Shown: positions 30,901-38,158 of the stretch, piece by piece
Numbering within the stretch: position 1 is the first letter of the stretch
Layout: each line of letters begins with the position of its first letter
Assembly: GCA_905221605.1 (NCBI GenBank)
Contig: CAJNDS010002396.1
Location: 260,501-324,500 of the forward strand
Reading direction: 5' to 3'
DNA length: 64,000 nt
DNA from: Symbiodinium natans
Taxonomy: Eukaryota; Sar; Dinophyceae; Suessiales; Symbiodiniaceae
Program-made: the position numbers and the translations under genes
The notes under the pieces: model-generated
Databases searched by the model: none
Told to the model about the DNA's origin: nothing
Seen by the model: only the letters and a program-made list of their open reading frames with translations

Positions 30901-33491
30901 CCCCTTGGAACCCCCTTCCCTTAAAGACCCTGATGCTTCAAGGCTTGGGGATTTGCGGGGTTGAGGATCCGGAGGTGGAGTGTCTAGGGTTTAGGGTTTA
31001 GGGTTAGTGATTGGTGGCGTGAAAGGTTTTTTTGCTTTTAATTTCAAGGCCAACCCGAGGATCCGGAGGTGGAGTGTCTAGGGTTTAGGGTTTAGGGTTA
31101 GTGATTGGTGGCGTGAAAGGTTTTTTTGTTTGAAATTGCAAGGCCACCCCGAGCCCCGTATCAAACCCTAGACGGCCCCAAGATCCCTAAACAGCCCTGA
31201 GCCCGAAGAGCTATTTCCCAAGTACTGGCTTGAACCTTGAGTTCCGTAGAGCTCTGCCACCCTAAACCCTTAAGCCCTAAACCCCTAAACCCTTAAGCCC
31301 TAAACCCTAAACCCAACCCGGCGCAAAGTGGAGGCCTTCCAGCTGCTTGCGCTGCTCCAGGGGAGGAGCTTTGAGGCAGACTCGATCTCATACATTGCTG
31401 CCATCAGTGCTGCCGAGAACTCTGAGTGCACTTTCGGACAGGTAAGTTATTAAGGCTTCTGGGACTTCGAGTCTTAAAGTCCGGAAAGGAAAATCCTGGG
31501 ATGTTCAGGCCTCGAACTTACCGTCATTTTCAGTAGATGTATAATTACGGAGCCTTGCTACAGCAGGGATCCACAAAGAGGGACCATCATTTCGAGACAG
31601 GCATTTTCTCCGTTCGCGTGCGTTGGCTGCTCCTAAGTGTGGGCTGCCTTGTACCCTCACCCTTAGGCTCAAAATAGCCCAAAAACCTTAAATAATATAG
31701 CCTTTGGGCCCAAAAACCCTTTAAAAAAGAGTCCTCCAAGGAGCCTTACGGAACGGGAAGCCCTCAGAACGAAAAGCCGCCAACCTCTGAAGCGTCTAGA
31801 GAAGGTTTTAGGATTTGCCCAGGACCCAGAGTGGGGCCCTGTTCCCTGTTTGTTGGGAATTAGGGTTTAGGGTTTAGGGTTACTAGGTTTCCTGATAAGC
31901 CCCTCTCAAGCAAAAAGGGCACCCTTTTTCTTCCTAGGTTACTCTTTGGTCTAGTTGTGGTTTAGGATTCCTGGCCTGAGGGTTTAGGATTGAGGGTTCG
32001 GCACCCATCTCCTAAATCCGAAGCCCAAAGGCCAGCTGTGTTAAACCCCCAAAAGAACCCCAAGCGCGTTCTAGGTGTGGGACCAGAAGCCCTGAACCCC
32101 CAAACACTGAAACCCTAGACTCCTAAATCCGCAAACGTCGCAGGTCCTAGACCCTTAAACCCCCATACGCTCGCAAACCCCTGAATCCTAAATCCCCGAA
32201 AGCACTCGACTCCTAAGCTTCCAAAACCCCCAAAATGGACATTTCCCAAAATAGGGGTGCCCCTCTTTATACCCCAAACAGAATTAGAATCCCCTTAACA
32301 GGGACCCCAGAAAGGGTACCCCTATTTTCGGAAACCCCCAAAATGAAGCCACACCCCTGTGCCGTCTCAGGAAGGGGGGCCGATGGATTTCTGCCTTGCA
32401 ACTCTTGACGGAGGTGGAAGGCAGCGATCTGAAGGCGTCTCCGTGGTTGAGGAGTTTAGTAAAGGGGTCGGAAATAAATACTGATAGTATTCCCTTCTGG
32501 TCCCTATATATTTATACGACAATAACCCCCCCATATTCTACTGATTAAGGAGTAAGGCCCCTAGATATTTGAAAAAGTCAGGGCTTCTGGTGCTTTAGGG
32601 TTTGGGGTTCACAGGCTTGCGCCGGTTTCGGGCTGCGGCTTTTCAATGTTTGAACAAACAAGGTAGGAGATTCGTGAATGGTAGAGCGTTTCGGGGTTCA
32701 GACTTTATTTTTTCGTAGAGTCGTTGCAGCAGATGCCGTAGGCAACATGTTTCATCCGAATGTATAGCAAAGTTGCCCCCTGCCACGGGCTTAAAGAAGG
32801 CTACATTGGCTACCGCAACCCCGCAAAAGAAAGAGGTTGTTCTAATGGTTCAGCTGATCCTCAAAAAGGATTCATACGGCTGCGGCTATTATCCTCAAGC
32901 CTCAAGCCTCAAGCCTAAAACCAAAGCCGAGGTGGGTGTCGTGACCTACAACACCGCTTTAGCGGCCTGCAAGAAAGCCAATAGGCTGCCACAAGCCTTG
33001 CAGGTCGTGGACCCTTGGCTCCAAACCCCCCCCCTTTCCTCCCCCTGTTCAAGTCGCGTTGGGTTCAGGGTTTAGCTTGGAGGTTTTACTGGGGCGACCA
33101 ATGTATCTCATGACTCATGACCGTCGTATAACCGCCAGGCTCAAGAGGCACCTATATAGATTGAGCCAACCTAAACCTCTCCCTCCCCCCTTCCCCCCCT
33201 CCCTCCCCCTGCCCGCTCCCCCCCCCTCCCCCAAACGCCGCCTTCCCCGTGTGTGTGCATGTGAGCCTCGATTTCAGCTCTTCAAGGGCCCGAACACCCA
33301 AACGAATTGTGTCGAACCTTGAGCCCTCGAGCCCTTAAAAAGCCCGTTTTCGCCCTGAAAAGCCCTTACTAGCCTTACAAACCTATACACCCCTGTACCC
33401 TGTCGACTGTAGACTTGAACCCCCCCCCCTGAGGATGATCTTCACAAGCAGCGGCTCCAGCCTGACATCATCACCATCAGCACGCTTATCG
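14185..33491 (+). CDS. Pentatricopeptide repeat (PPR) protein gene, about 30 exons
   Basis: Exons spread over 19 kb spell successive 35-residue PPR motifs of the dinoflagellate type: WQxALxLLxxLQ, variable loop, D-V-I-x-Y-N-A-A-I-S-A-C-E-K, next W. Seventeen repeat cores (the N-A-A-I-S-A-C part) were found. Where two exons are joined at the positions given, the period from one W to the next Asn is usually 23 residues, which independently supports the junctions. PPR proteins bind single-stranded RNA, usually organellar transcripts, each repeat contacting about one base; organelle targeting cannot be judged because the N terminus is not resolved. Introns are 150-1500 bases, rich in TTTAGGG and inverted-repeat elements. 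Both gene ends are uncertain: the start is upstream of 14185 and the stop is downstream of 33491, possibly at 34333-34335. The target RNA is unknown. Confidence 0.85.
14375..14426 (-). repeat. CCCTAAA array before PPR exon 14493
   Basis: Seven perfect units 67 bases upstream of the acceptor. Confidence 0.9.
14493..14553 (+). CDS. PPR exon
   Basis: Acceptor ACGCAG; reads DSRAAASIRAYTAAIRALRS. The tyrosine falls at repeat position 23 as expected. GC donor at 14554. A CCCTAAA array ends 66 bases upstream. Confidence 0.75.
15256..15299 (+). CDS. PPR exon
   Basis: Acceptor CGCCAG; two bases complete Gly with the preceding exon; reads GRWQHALALMAQMS. GC donor GCACTC. Ending here puts the next exon's PD at repeat positions 18-19. 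Confidence 0.75.
16283..16357 (+). CDS. PPR exon
   Basis: Acceptor GCCCAG; reads SLQPDVILHSAAMSACERG then SAWQ. A complete repeat core crossing into the next W. GC donor (GCCATG). Confidence 0.85.
16916..17205. repeat. TTCGTCGAA minisatellite
   Basis: The near-palindrome CCTTCGTCGAA recurs about eight times with C-rich spacers, inside the intron between PPR exons 16283 and 17914. ORFs on both strands here are artefacts of the repeat. Confidence 0.8.
17653..17759. mobile_element. Inverted-repeat element I1
   Basis: GGGGGTTTACGAT on the left, TTTTCGCAAACCCCC on the right, with AAGGGTACC / GGGGCCCCT inside. Family with I2-I4. Confidence 0.5.
17914..17934 (+). CDS. PPR micro-exon
   Basis: Acceptor CGTAG; reads AALALLK, then DAVNIQLQ to a GT donor at 17959. 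The PPR period favours the GA donor at 17935 (21-nt exon). The longer 45-nt version would add eight residues to one repeat. Confidence 0.6.
18566..18621 (-). repeat. CCCTAAA array abutting a PPR acceptor
   Basis: Eight units ending five bases before the exon at 18627, so the repeat occupies the polypyrimidine position. Confidence 0.9.
18627..18692 (+). CDS. PPR exon
   Basis: CCCTAAA copies run up to 5 bases before the acceptor CTGCAG. Reads QKLKPRIPEVDVILYSAAIS then TC. GA donor GACACT; the trinucleotide GAC is shared with the next exon start. Confidence 0.8.
18915..18956 (-). repeat. CCCTAAA array before PPR exon 18973
   Basis: Six perfect units 16 bases upstream of the exon. Confidence 0.9.
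18973..19023 (+). CDS. PPR exon
   Basis: Acceptor TCGCAG; reads DKGQQWQQALALFGQLQ. GA donor GACTGC. The join to the exon at 19458 restores the 35-residue register exactly. Confidence 0.8.
19458..19526 (+). CDS. PP repeat core exon
   Basis: Acceptor CTGCAG; reads ESQLRTDVIVCNAAISACAK then SAR. The donor is GA at 19527, or GC at 19519. Confidence 0.8.
20090..20146 (+). CDS. PPR exon
   Basis: Acceptor ATGAG; reads PDLRALLEQLPQQHLVPSE, with GC donor at 20147. The canonical W is replaced (P/D) but the LL helix is kept. Element D1 starts only 12 bases downstream. Confidence 0.6.
20158..20380. mobile_element. Inverted-repeat element D1, interrupted by B3
   Basis: GGGTCGGAATA at the left and TATTCAGGCCCC at the right, aligned with D2 and D3. 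Removing 20197-20311 restores the sequence of D2 across the break (TGGTCCCT). Confidence 0.75.
20197..20307. mobile_element. Inverted-repeat element B3 nested in D1, 4-bp target duplication
   Basis: Ends CTTGGCAGCCCAGTG / CACTGGGCTACCAAG, 111 bp. GGTC on both sides (20193-20196, 20308-20311). Confidence 0.85.
20891..21197. mobile_element. Inverted-repeat element N1, perfect 22-bp ends
   Basis: GTAATGTTGCACCCTGTTTA plus GT at the left is matched base for base in reverse complement at the right. 307 bp with a poly-G run inside. Flanks TCGG/TCAG nearly match. A related right end is at 23841-23863. Confidence 0.8.
21372..21407 (+). CDS. PPR exon, 36 nt
   Basis: Acceptor TGGCAG and donor GTGCGT bound exactly twelve codons, VTYNTAISATAK, the core of one repeat. 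Confidence 0.85.
21529..21585 (+). CDS. PPR exon
   Basis: Acceptor CTGCAG; reads AGRWEVALQLLADLHASGL. A GC donor at 21586 is likely; the exon could extend to about 21595. A (CAT/CAC)n tract follows. Confidence 0.8.
21650..22140. repeat. (ATC/ACC)n trinucleotide tract
   Basis: About 490 bases of CAT/CAC/CGT triplets within a PPR intron. The His-, Asp-, Met- and Ile-rich ORFs on both strands are artefacts. Confidence 0.95.
22152..22191 (+). CDS. PPR exon
   Basis: Acceptor GTGCAG; reads DSIVCHMACAAQS in the place of DVIVCNAAISAC, a degenerate core. GT donor at 22192. The upstream junction is not in clear phase. Confidence 0.5.
22338..22378 (+). CDS. Candidate PPR exon
   Basis: After GGCAAG (or starting slightly upstream) the frame reads ALAELRLDATPRLA. 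It could supply the W/LL half-repeat missing between 22191 and 22514; splice sites are uncertain. Confidence 0.3.
22514..22576 (+). CDS. PPR exon
   Basis: Acceptor TCCAG; reads PGAIAFNSATAACATGGHW then LQ. GC donor GCGCCC, phase 0 into the next exon. Confidence 0.8.
23119..23154 (+). CDS. PPR exon, 36 nt
   Basis: Acceptor CTGGAG; reads ALALVAAAEKAK, completing the first helix after ...HWLQ. GC donor (GCACGC). Confidence 0.65.
23640..23863. mobile_element. Possible degenerate N-family element N2
   Basis: The right end GGGGTGCAACATTAC resembles N1. The left end is not recognisable. Confidence 0.3.
24235..24278 (+). CDS. PPR exon
   Basis: Acceptor TCCCAG; reads VADLIGASSAIAACE with the last codon split. 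GC donor GCTGCT; joining GA to G of the next exon restores ACEKASEW. Confidence 0.7.
24725..24776 (+). CDS. PPR exon
   Basis: Acceptor AGCCAG; reads KASEWQVALALLWQLEE. GC donor GCCCTT. The register places AGIQCD of the next exon at repeat positions 14-19. Confidence 0.8.
25098..25154 (+). CDS. PPR exon
   Basis: Acceptor CAGGAG; reads AGIQCDLLVYNSATSACEK. GC donor at 25155. An alternative acceptor three bases upstream would add one Glu. Confidence 0.85.
25483..25536 (+). CDS. PPR exon
   Basis: Acceptor ACAAAG; reads EWQWALALLEQAQVKSLR. GC donor GCGACC; the join to VDLISFN gives a perfect 23-residue W-to-N spacing. Confidence 0.8.
25909..25949 (+). CDS. PPR exon
   Basis: Acceptor CCAAG; reads VDLISFNAAISAC plus two bases. 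GC donor at 25950; GG joins G of the next exon. Confidence 0.85.
26375..26447 (+). CDS. PPR exon
   Basis: Acceptor CACAG; reads NAGCWEQALHLLGALRPRR then LCPDS. GC donor GCGGCT; the next exon continues VTSN in register. Confidence 0.8.
26773..26864. mobile_element. Inverted-repeat element C2
   Basis: ACTTACTGTTGGTAAGCAGG left and CTAACCAACAGAAAGT right, with GGGAATGAGGG / CCCTCATTCCC-type inner pairs. Ends 26 bases before the PPR exon at 26891. Confidence 0.7.
26891..26934 (+). CDS. PPR exon
   Basis: Acceptor CTGAG; reads VTSNALTSAYEKAS plus CA. GT donor GTGCCT; CA+G makes Gln before the next W. Confidence 0.8.
27613..27691 (+). CDS. PPR exon, shortened repeat
   Basis: Acceptor CCCAG; reads WQRALGALSPGSNVVALAAA then VSACAR. 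The loop between W and the A-A-V-S-A-C core is about six residues short of the 35-residue register. The donor near 27691 is ambiguous. Confidence 0.65.
27842..27904 (+). CDS. PPR exon
   Basis: Acceptor CCAAG after a CCCTAAA run; reads ALSREWQQALVLLCEPLRLQ then A. The 3' end is uncertain between 27895 and 27905. Confidence 0.7.
28635..28677 (+). CDS. PPR exon
   Basis: Reads NTILLNSSLTACEK, donor GT at 28678. The acceptor is CGCAG before 28635 by register, or CAG before 28611, which would add LRTRALRS. Confidence 0.75.
28777..28850. mobile_element. Partial element A2
   Basis: Left half of family A (GATGTTCCCCCTTGTACTAA and AGTCCTTAA). The right terminus is missing. Confidence 0.5.
29099..29155 (+). 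CDS. PPR exon
   Basis: Acceptor CACAG; reads GEQWQLALDLLGTMESLLP. GC donor at 29156. TTTAGGG copies start 28 bases further on. Confidence 0.8.
29184..29226 (+). repeat. TTTAGGG array after PPR exon 29099
   Basis: Six units, followed by degenerate TTCAGGG copies to 29275. Confidence 0.9.
30241..30298 (+). CDS. PPR exon with unusual 3' junction
   Basis: Reads RTRVSFNAAISATEKGKAW; acceptor GCAAG (an upstream AG is possible). The repeat register requires W and one more residue, so the donor lies at TGGT|TGCAGG, or two bases later given the shared TG. A simpler GC donor at 30287 would drop the GKAW segment. Confidence 0.7.
30963..31151 (+). repeat. 94-bp tandem duplication
   Basis: A unit starting GAGGATCCGGAGGTGGAG, including two TTTAGGG copies, is present twice (30963 and 31057) with few differences. 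Confidence 0.9.
31329..31425 (+). CDS. PPR exon, 97 nt
   Basis: Reads EAFQLLALLQGRSFEAD then SISYIAAISAAENS. Donor GTGCAC; a second donor GTAAGT at 31442 exists, but only the first restores frame with KGGRW of the next exon. Confidence 0.8.
32223..32340. mobile_element. Inverted-repeat element I3
   Basis: TTCCCAAAATAGGGGTGCCC left and GGGTACCCCTATTTTCGGAA right, inside CCCCCAAAA flanks. Ends about 30 bases before the PPR exon at 32371. Confidence 0.6.
32371..32434 (+). CDS. PPR exon
   Basis: Acceptor TCTCAG; reads KGGRWISALQLLTEVEGSDL then K. GC donor GCGTCT. Confidence 0.8.
32464..32571. mobile_element. Inverted-repeat element D2 (uninterrupted)
   Basis: GGGGTCGGAAATA at the left, AAGGCCCC at the right. 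Internal TAGTATTCCCTTCTGGTCCC gives the empty site for B3 in D1. Begins 29 bases after the PPR exon at 32434. Confidence 0.7.
32932..33009 (+). CDS. PPR exon
   Basis: Acceptor CCGAG; reads VGVVTYNTALAACKKANRLP then QALQVV. GA donor GACCCT at 33010; the register to DDLHKQ is exact. Confidence 0.8.
33434..33491 (+). CDS. PPR exon, last clear repeat
   Basis: Acceptor CTGAG; reads DDLHKQRLQPDIITISTLI. Possible GC donor at 33492. The frame stays open to a TAG at 33531 (GDPWQHQTITSAG), so this could also be a terminal exon. Confidence 0.75.
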
Positions 33492-33636
33492 GCGATCCGT
33501 GGCAGCACCAGACCATCACTTCAGCCGGTTAGTAGCATGAGGATGCCCAGCACTCTGGTGTTCAGGGTTCAGGGTCAAGGGCCCTAAACCTAAGCCCTTG
33601 AACTCAAACCCCCGCTTGGCATGTTTTGCTGGTGGT

Positions 33637-33732
33637 GGTTCCCGGGGTATCTTCTTGGGGTCCTGATTACAAGGGATCCTGCTATTTGGGGATCTGTATC
33701 AGGGGTCCCTTAGTAGCATCGTAAACCCCCAA
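33637..33732. mobile_element. Degenerate element I4
   Basis: TTCCCGGGGTATC left, CGTAAACCCCC right, with GGGGTCCTGATTAC / ATCAGGGGTCCC inside. Confidence 0.35.
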
Positions 33733-34185
33733 CTAAAGCTTTGTGGTTCTGAGTTCAGGGCTTGGGCGTAACCACTTTGGGTTCTGAAGCCGAGAAAAGT
33801 CAAGACCCTTCCCAGTTGCGAAGCCCCAGACTGCAAAGCCCTGCTTGATGGTTCACGGGTGGTTAGAACCACGGCTATAAGTACTGTGCGGGCTGCTATA
33901 CTGCTCTAAATGAGGGCAGCAGAATGTGCAATGACCAAGTTTCAGGAGTGAGAGTTTGGGTTAAGCTTTGGGGCTTAGGCTAGGGGAGCTTTGGCAGGTA
34001 GTCGATTGCAGCTTAAGCTGTCCGCAGTTCTCAATACCCCAACCCTGCCTAAACCCTTCCGCCCGAACGCTCTCCAAACTCCAAACCTCAATCCACAAGC
34101 CCCAAGTAGCCCTAAACCCTAACCCCCTCGCCCCCCCACCCCCAGTATCCCCCAATGACCCTGTCGCCCAGCTAAGGCTTGTCAG

Positions 34186-34335
34186 CTGAGGGATGCGCAA
34201 GCGACGAGAATTCGCTGCCTCTTGGGGAGGCTGCGGCCCTTAGCCCTTGCCTACTACGGCCGGGCCTGGGCCTGGCTGCTGGGAGAGCTTGGCCTCGGAG
34301 AAAAGTTGAAAAAAACTCATGCAAAAAACCCTTAA
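34186..34335 (+). CDS. Candidate terminal exon of the PPR gene
   Basis: After acceptor TGTCAG one frame is open for 49 codons and ends in TAA (34333-34335). It contains RIRCLLGRLRPLALAYYG and a basic tail. A second frame across the same bases is also open, so the frame is not settled. Confidence 0.3.
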   Translation: MRDAQATRIRCLLGRLRPLALAYYGRAWAWLLGELGLGEKLKKTHAKNP

Positions 34336-34570
34336 AACCCCTTGAAATCCCTTTAAGACCCTTCAAAGGCCTTTAACCTCTTAAAACCTCAAAACCCCTA
34401 AACCCAAGCCACACCTTGCTTAAGCCCTCAATTCAAGAGATTTGAGGGAGTTGGCGTCTTTCTGGATGGCAGGCCTAGCTTGCTTCAGGTGTTTCTTTCA
34501 GGGGGTGTGGAAAACTGAGCCCTAAACCGTAAACCTTAGACCCAACCCTAAACCCTAGCCAGCAGCTGAG

Positions 34571-34615
34571 GCCTGGGCCGCGACAGCAAGGGCTTCGAGA
34601 AGATGCTCGAGGAGG
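34571..34615 (+). CDS. Unassigned exon-like island
   Basis: After GCTGAG the frame reads LGRDSKGFEKMLEE, with GC donor at 34616 and GC-rich third positions. Family unknown. Confidence 0.3.
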
Positions 34616-34881
34616 GCCGTAGGGCTTGTTGTTTAGGATTTGGGCCTCAGGGTTTTACATGCTAGGGCTTCATGAGGTTTTACTTCTCAAGCTTTAAGTG
34701 CACCGTTGAGGTCTTGGGGCTGCCACTGAACGACTTGAACGACTGGTATCATTGGCTTGCGGTGTATCACTTCAATTCAGGGGCTGATTCTTAGTACTGG
34801 GCTCTGAACCCCACACCCCTCTGCTGCATCCTCAGGGCCTAAACCCTACACCCCAAAACCTTATCCTAAACCGTCCACCAG

Positions 34882-34929
34882 GCTGCGAAGGCCAGCTACC
34901 TGCCTCCGCAGAAGACACTTGGGCCGGGG
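34882..34929 (+). CDS. Unassigned exon-like island
   Basis: After acceptor CACCAG two frames are open, AAKASYLPPQKTLGPG and CEGQLPASAEDTWAG. The second would join the 34615 end in phase. No family recognised. Confidence 0.3.
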
Positions 34930-35654
34930 GCTTAGGAGTACCTTCGCAACGGCAGCAGTTGTTGAAAGCCTCAAATCCTGTTATAAGAGGTTAACCTTCC
35001 AAGTATAGTAAGGCAGTATAATATATGTCTAGATAGATAGATATATGTATATATATATATATATATGCTCACGTTGCCTCTAATCTCCATGCGTCCGGCG
35101 GTCGAAGCCCAAAACCCTTTATAAACCCCAAACCCAAAATCCCGAAGGGCCTCGGGGTTCGAAGGATGAACAAGGAGACACGATGGCCCCCAAAGGCATC
35201 GAAATCCTGGACCCTGCACTGCCCAAAAACTCCCCATCCTCCTACACCCTGGCAGCCCTCAAGTACCCTTTAAGATACCTTAAACACCTTTAGGGGGGTT
35301 TAGGGCTTTTTGGTCTAGGGCACACATAGGCCATGAAGAATGGCGTATTTGGGGTCCGGCTGTTTAATACTTGGAATAAGATTTAGGGTTTAGGGTTCAG
35401 GGTTTGTAGGGTTTATAGGGTTTATAGGGATTAGAGGGATTATAGGGTTTATAGGGTTTATAGGGTTTATAGGGTTAAGGTTTAGGGTTTTTTGGGCGTC
35501 ATTGTCGTATATGTATATAGGGACCACATGGCAAAACCATGAGCAAATCTTCCGAATTCTAGATGAAATGTGCTGAGGGGCTCCGAGCCGGTCTTGATTC
35601 GCCGGTCGACGAGGTCCCCTGCCCAAAGCTCCTTCTTGAACATGTGGTGTTCAG

Positions 35655-35787
35655 CTAGGGTTTAGGGTTTAGGGTTTAGGGTTTAGGGTTTAGGGTTTAG
35701 GGTTTAGGGTTTAGGGTTTAGGGTCTAGGGTTTAGGGTTTAGGGTTTAGGGTTTAGGGTTTAGGGTTTAGGGTTTAGGGTTTAGGGT
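35655..35787 (+). repeat. TTTAGGG array, about 18 units
   Basis: Nearly perfect tandem units with one GTCTAGGG variant. Second-longest such array in the window; internal, not a chromosome end. Confidence 0.95.
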
Positions 35788-36385
35788 AGGAGTTCAAAAA
35801 CTACGACCATCATGAGTAAGAAAGCTACCCCGCGCAGGGTTGGTTGATCGAAGTTACATGATGTCTTGTATTGGGGGGGAGTCTCCAGCAGAGTATAATC
35901 CTCAAGATTTAGGCCAGGAAACGACATATAGTTTGGATCCTTCCCCCAATTTATAAACGCTGCGTGCTGGACCATCACCACGACATCACGAACTCGACTC
36001 CGGCAGCACCCACTCGCAGCGAACCATTGGGGGCAACCACCAAGGAAAACCCAAATGAACCATCCCCACATGCTAAACCAAGATTTGCACGAACACCCGC
36101 CGCCCTCCCTAAAGTATCGCAAGTACGGCAATGGCCAGAGACAAGGAGCATCGTAGCTCAAGTCCTAAACCCTTGTGCCCCGCCCTGCGCACATAGTGCC
36201 GGATAACTCAAAGCAACCTCGCAGTTACCGGTTCCTCATGAGCCAGCTCTAAACCCAAGGCCAGTTGAACCCGAGGAGAAAACAGGCCCTAAAGTCCTAA
36301 GCCCCGAAACGCTAGGTCTTATCAGCCCTGAATGCCTAACACCTTAACCCCCCCAGCCCAGATCTCAAATTCTTGGCACCGTAAA

Positions 36386-36492
36386 CTCCAGAAAGTTGGA
36401 ACATGGTTTAAGGATGATTAGAGGTGGGATTCCCTTTAACCTTCTGGGGTATATGGGGCTTATAGTGATATGGCTGCTCCAACTTTCCAGAG
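36386..36492. mobile_element. Inverted-repeat element H1
   Basis: CTCCAGAAAGTTGGA left and TCCAACTTTCCAGAG right, 107 bp. Single copy seen. Confidence 0.5.
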
Positions 36493-36535
36493 CTGTAAAC
36501 CCTGAACCCTAAACCCTAAACCCTGTAAACAGGCA

Positions 36536-36605
36536 ACGCCTCGCACCCTCTGCTGTGCCACGCAGCACAGGGGCGCCAAGGACGCCAGGGCAGGCGGCCG
36601 CAAAG
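36536..36605 (+). CDS. Unassigned exon-like island, Ala/Arg-rich
   Basis: After AAACAG a GC-rich 70-base island is open in two frames. One is rich in A/P/S/R (LAPSAVPRSTGAPR), as in a targeting leader. It could be a 5' exon of the light-harvesting gene; weak evidence. Confidence 0.2.
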
Positions 36606-38098
36606 GGTTTGGGGTGCAGGGTTTTGGGTGGTACAGGGCCTATATTTCCAGGGTACATGTCCCTTTGCAAGGGTACATAGGTTTTCCTAGTTGGGGGGTT
36701 TAGGGACTTGAGTGTTCTTGCTTGGTTTTCGGTTGGAGTTTTTCAGCCTTTACAGGGCGGACACACTTCGGAAGCCGTCAACCGTGACAGCCGAGTCACA
36801 AGTCTGGGAGTATCTTTTGGAGTCGAGGTGGCCCGGCAATTGGGGTCCCTTTGTTGGGTTATTTTTGCGCGAAGGATTCGAGTATGTCCTGGTGGTATTT
36901 GGGGTGGGGCCTACAGCATTTGGGTGTAGGGCGTATATATATATATATGTATATTTACAGATATATTTACATTATATATATATATATGTACATATGTATA
37001 TGTATATATATATATATATATATGTATATTTACATATACATATTTATATACCTGTACTAAACCCGAAGCCCTGAACCCGCAACTTGCTTGCCCAGTAGTT
37101 GAACGTTATTGAGATTCTGGGGTCTCCTAGTCAGGTTAACCGTCTTTCTCCCCGGTTGTTGGAGACGTGAGTCAAACCCAATGCCTGTTGCTTTCTGGGC
37201 TCGAGCCCGGCGCATTACCTTGCGGGCCCACGCAGCTCAACACTTTCGTCGCTCAGCTTCACAGACGTGGTCTGTTGCCAATCAGAGGAATCTTTTCATA
37301 AGAGCATTTATGGGTCCCGGAGGAGGTTCAAGGATTTAAGGTTAGGGTTGTCAAGGGCCTGCATACAGTTCAGGGTGTGGCTAAACTACGGTCCAGTGTT
37401 TGTAGGGGTTCAATGCTTTGGTTCACGGGCTTCCCATGAACCCGCTCCAAGGTCCGCCCACTGCGAAGACTACAATAGCCATGGCCGGCCGTGTTGCGCC
37501 TCATCTGAAGCTAAATTCGATGCATCCCTACGCGAATTATTCTCTCTCCCTCTCTGTAAGTATGTATGTATGTATGTATGTATTTATGCATGTATGTATG
37601 TATGAATTGAATGCATGAATATTTGAGTGTGTTTGCAATGTGTAAGAAATGTAGATTATATGTAAATATGTACATGTATATGTATATGTATGTATATATG
37701 AATATATGTGTGTGTGTATTTAAGTATTTAATGCATGCAAAGTAAGTCTGCAGTGTTTGTCATCTATGCACTGTATGAAATGCATGTAAGGTACACACTG
37801 TGTGCATTGTGGTGCATGTAATGTGGTGCAATGTATTTGATGCATGTAAGGTATGTAACTTCTCTACTCATGTATGCACTGCATGCAATTATGTATAAAC
37901 CCTAAACCCTAAACCCTAAACCCTAGATGCCCTAAACCCGAACACTACGAGAACCGCAGAGGTGCTGGCTTTTTGGGGCTTCGGGGGGTCTTGGGGCATT
38001 TAGGTTCAGGGCCTTTTAGGGTTTCGGGTTTGGGTTTAGGGTTTTGGGTTTAGGGCTTATAGGGTTTAGGGCTGCTCAGATGGCTTCCCTTCCGCGAG

Positions 38099-38158
38099 GC
38101 TTCCGCCACCGCATTCGCCCTGTCCGCTGGCAGCTGCCTCGCTTTCGTTGCGCCAAAG
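38099..38158 (+). CDS. LHC exon, signal peptide and FVAP motif
   Basis: After CGCGAG reads [20 protein letters not shown], a hydrophobic core with a Phe at the cleavage site, as in complex-plastid leaders. GC donor at 38159 (or 38165). Confidence 0.7.

Larger units (their letters stand above)
34336..38098. other. Stretch without a confident gene between PPR and LHC genes
   Basis: Contains the three low-confidence islands listed, a long TTTAGGG array, element H1, TA and GTAT microsatellites (36935-37050, 37558-37740). The LHC start codon exon is expected here but was not found. Confidence 0.5.

Noticed and set aside
31658-31685. Spliced-leader relic (TTAGGCTCAAAATAGCC)
   Set aside because: Resembles only part of the dinoflagellate leader, in scrambled order; 63707-63722 (GAGGCTCAAGG) was likewise too short. 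No full leader sequence was found.
35655-35787. CRISPR array
   Set aside because: Contiguous 7-bp units without spacers in a eukaryotic intron-rich region.
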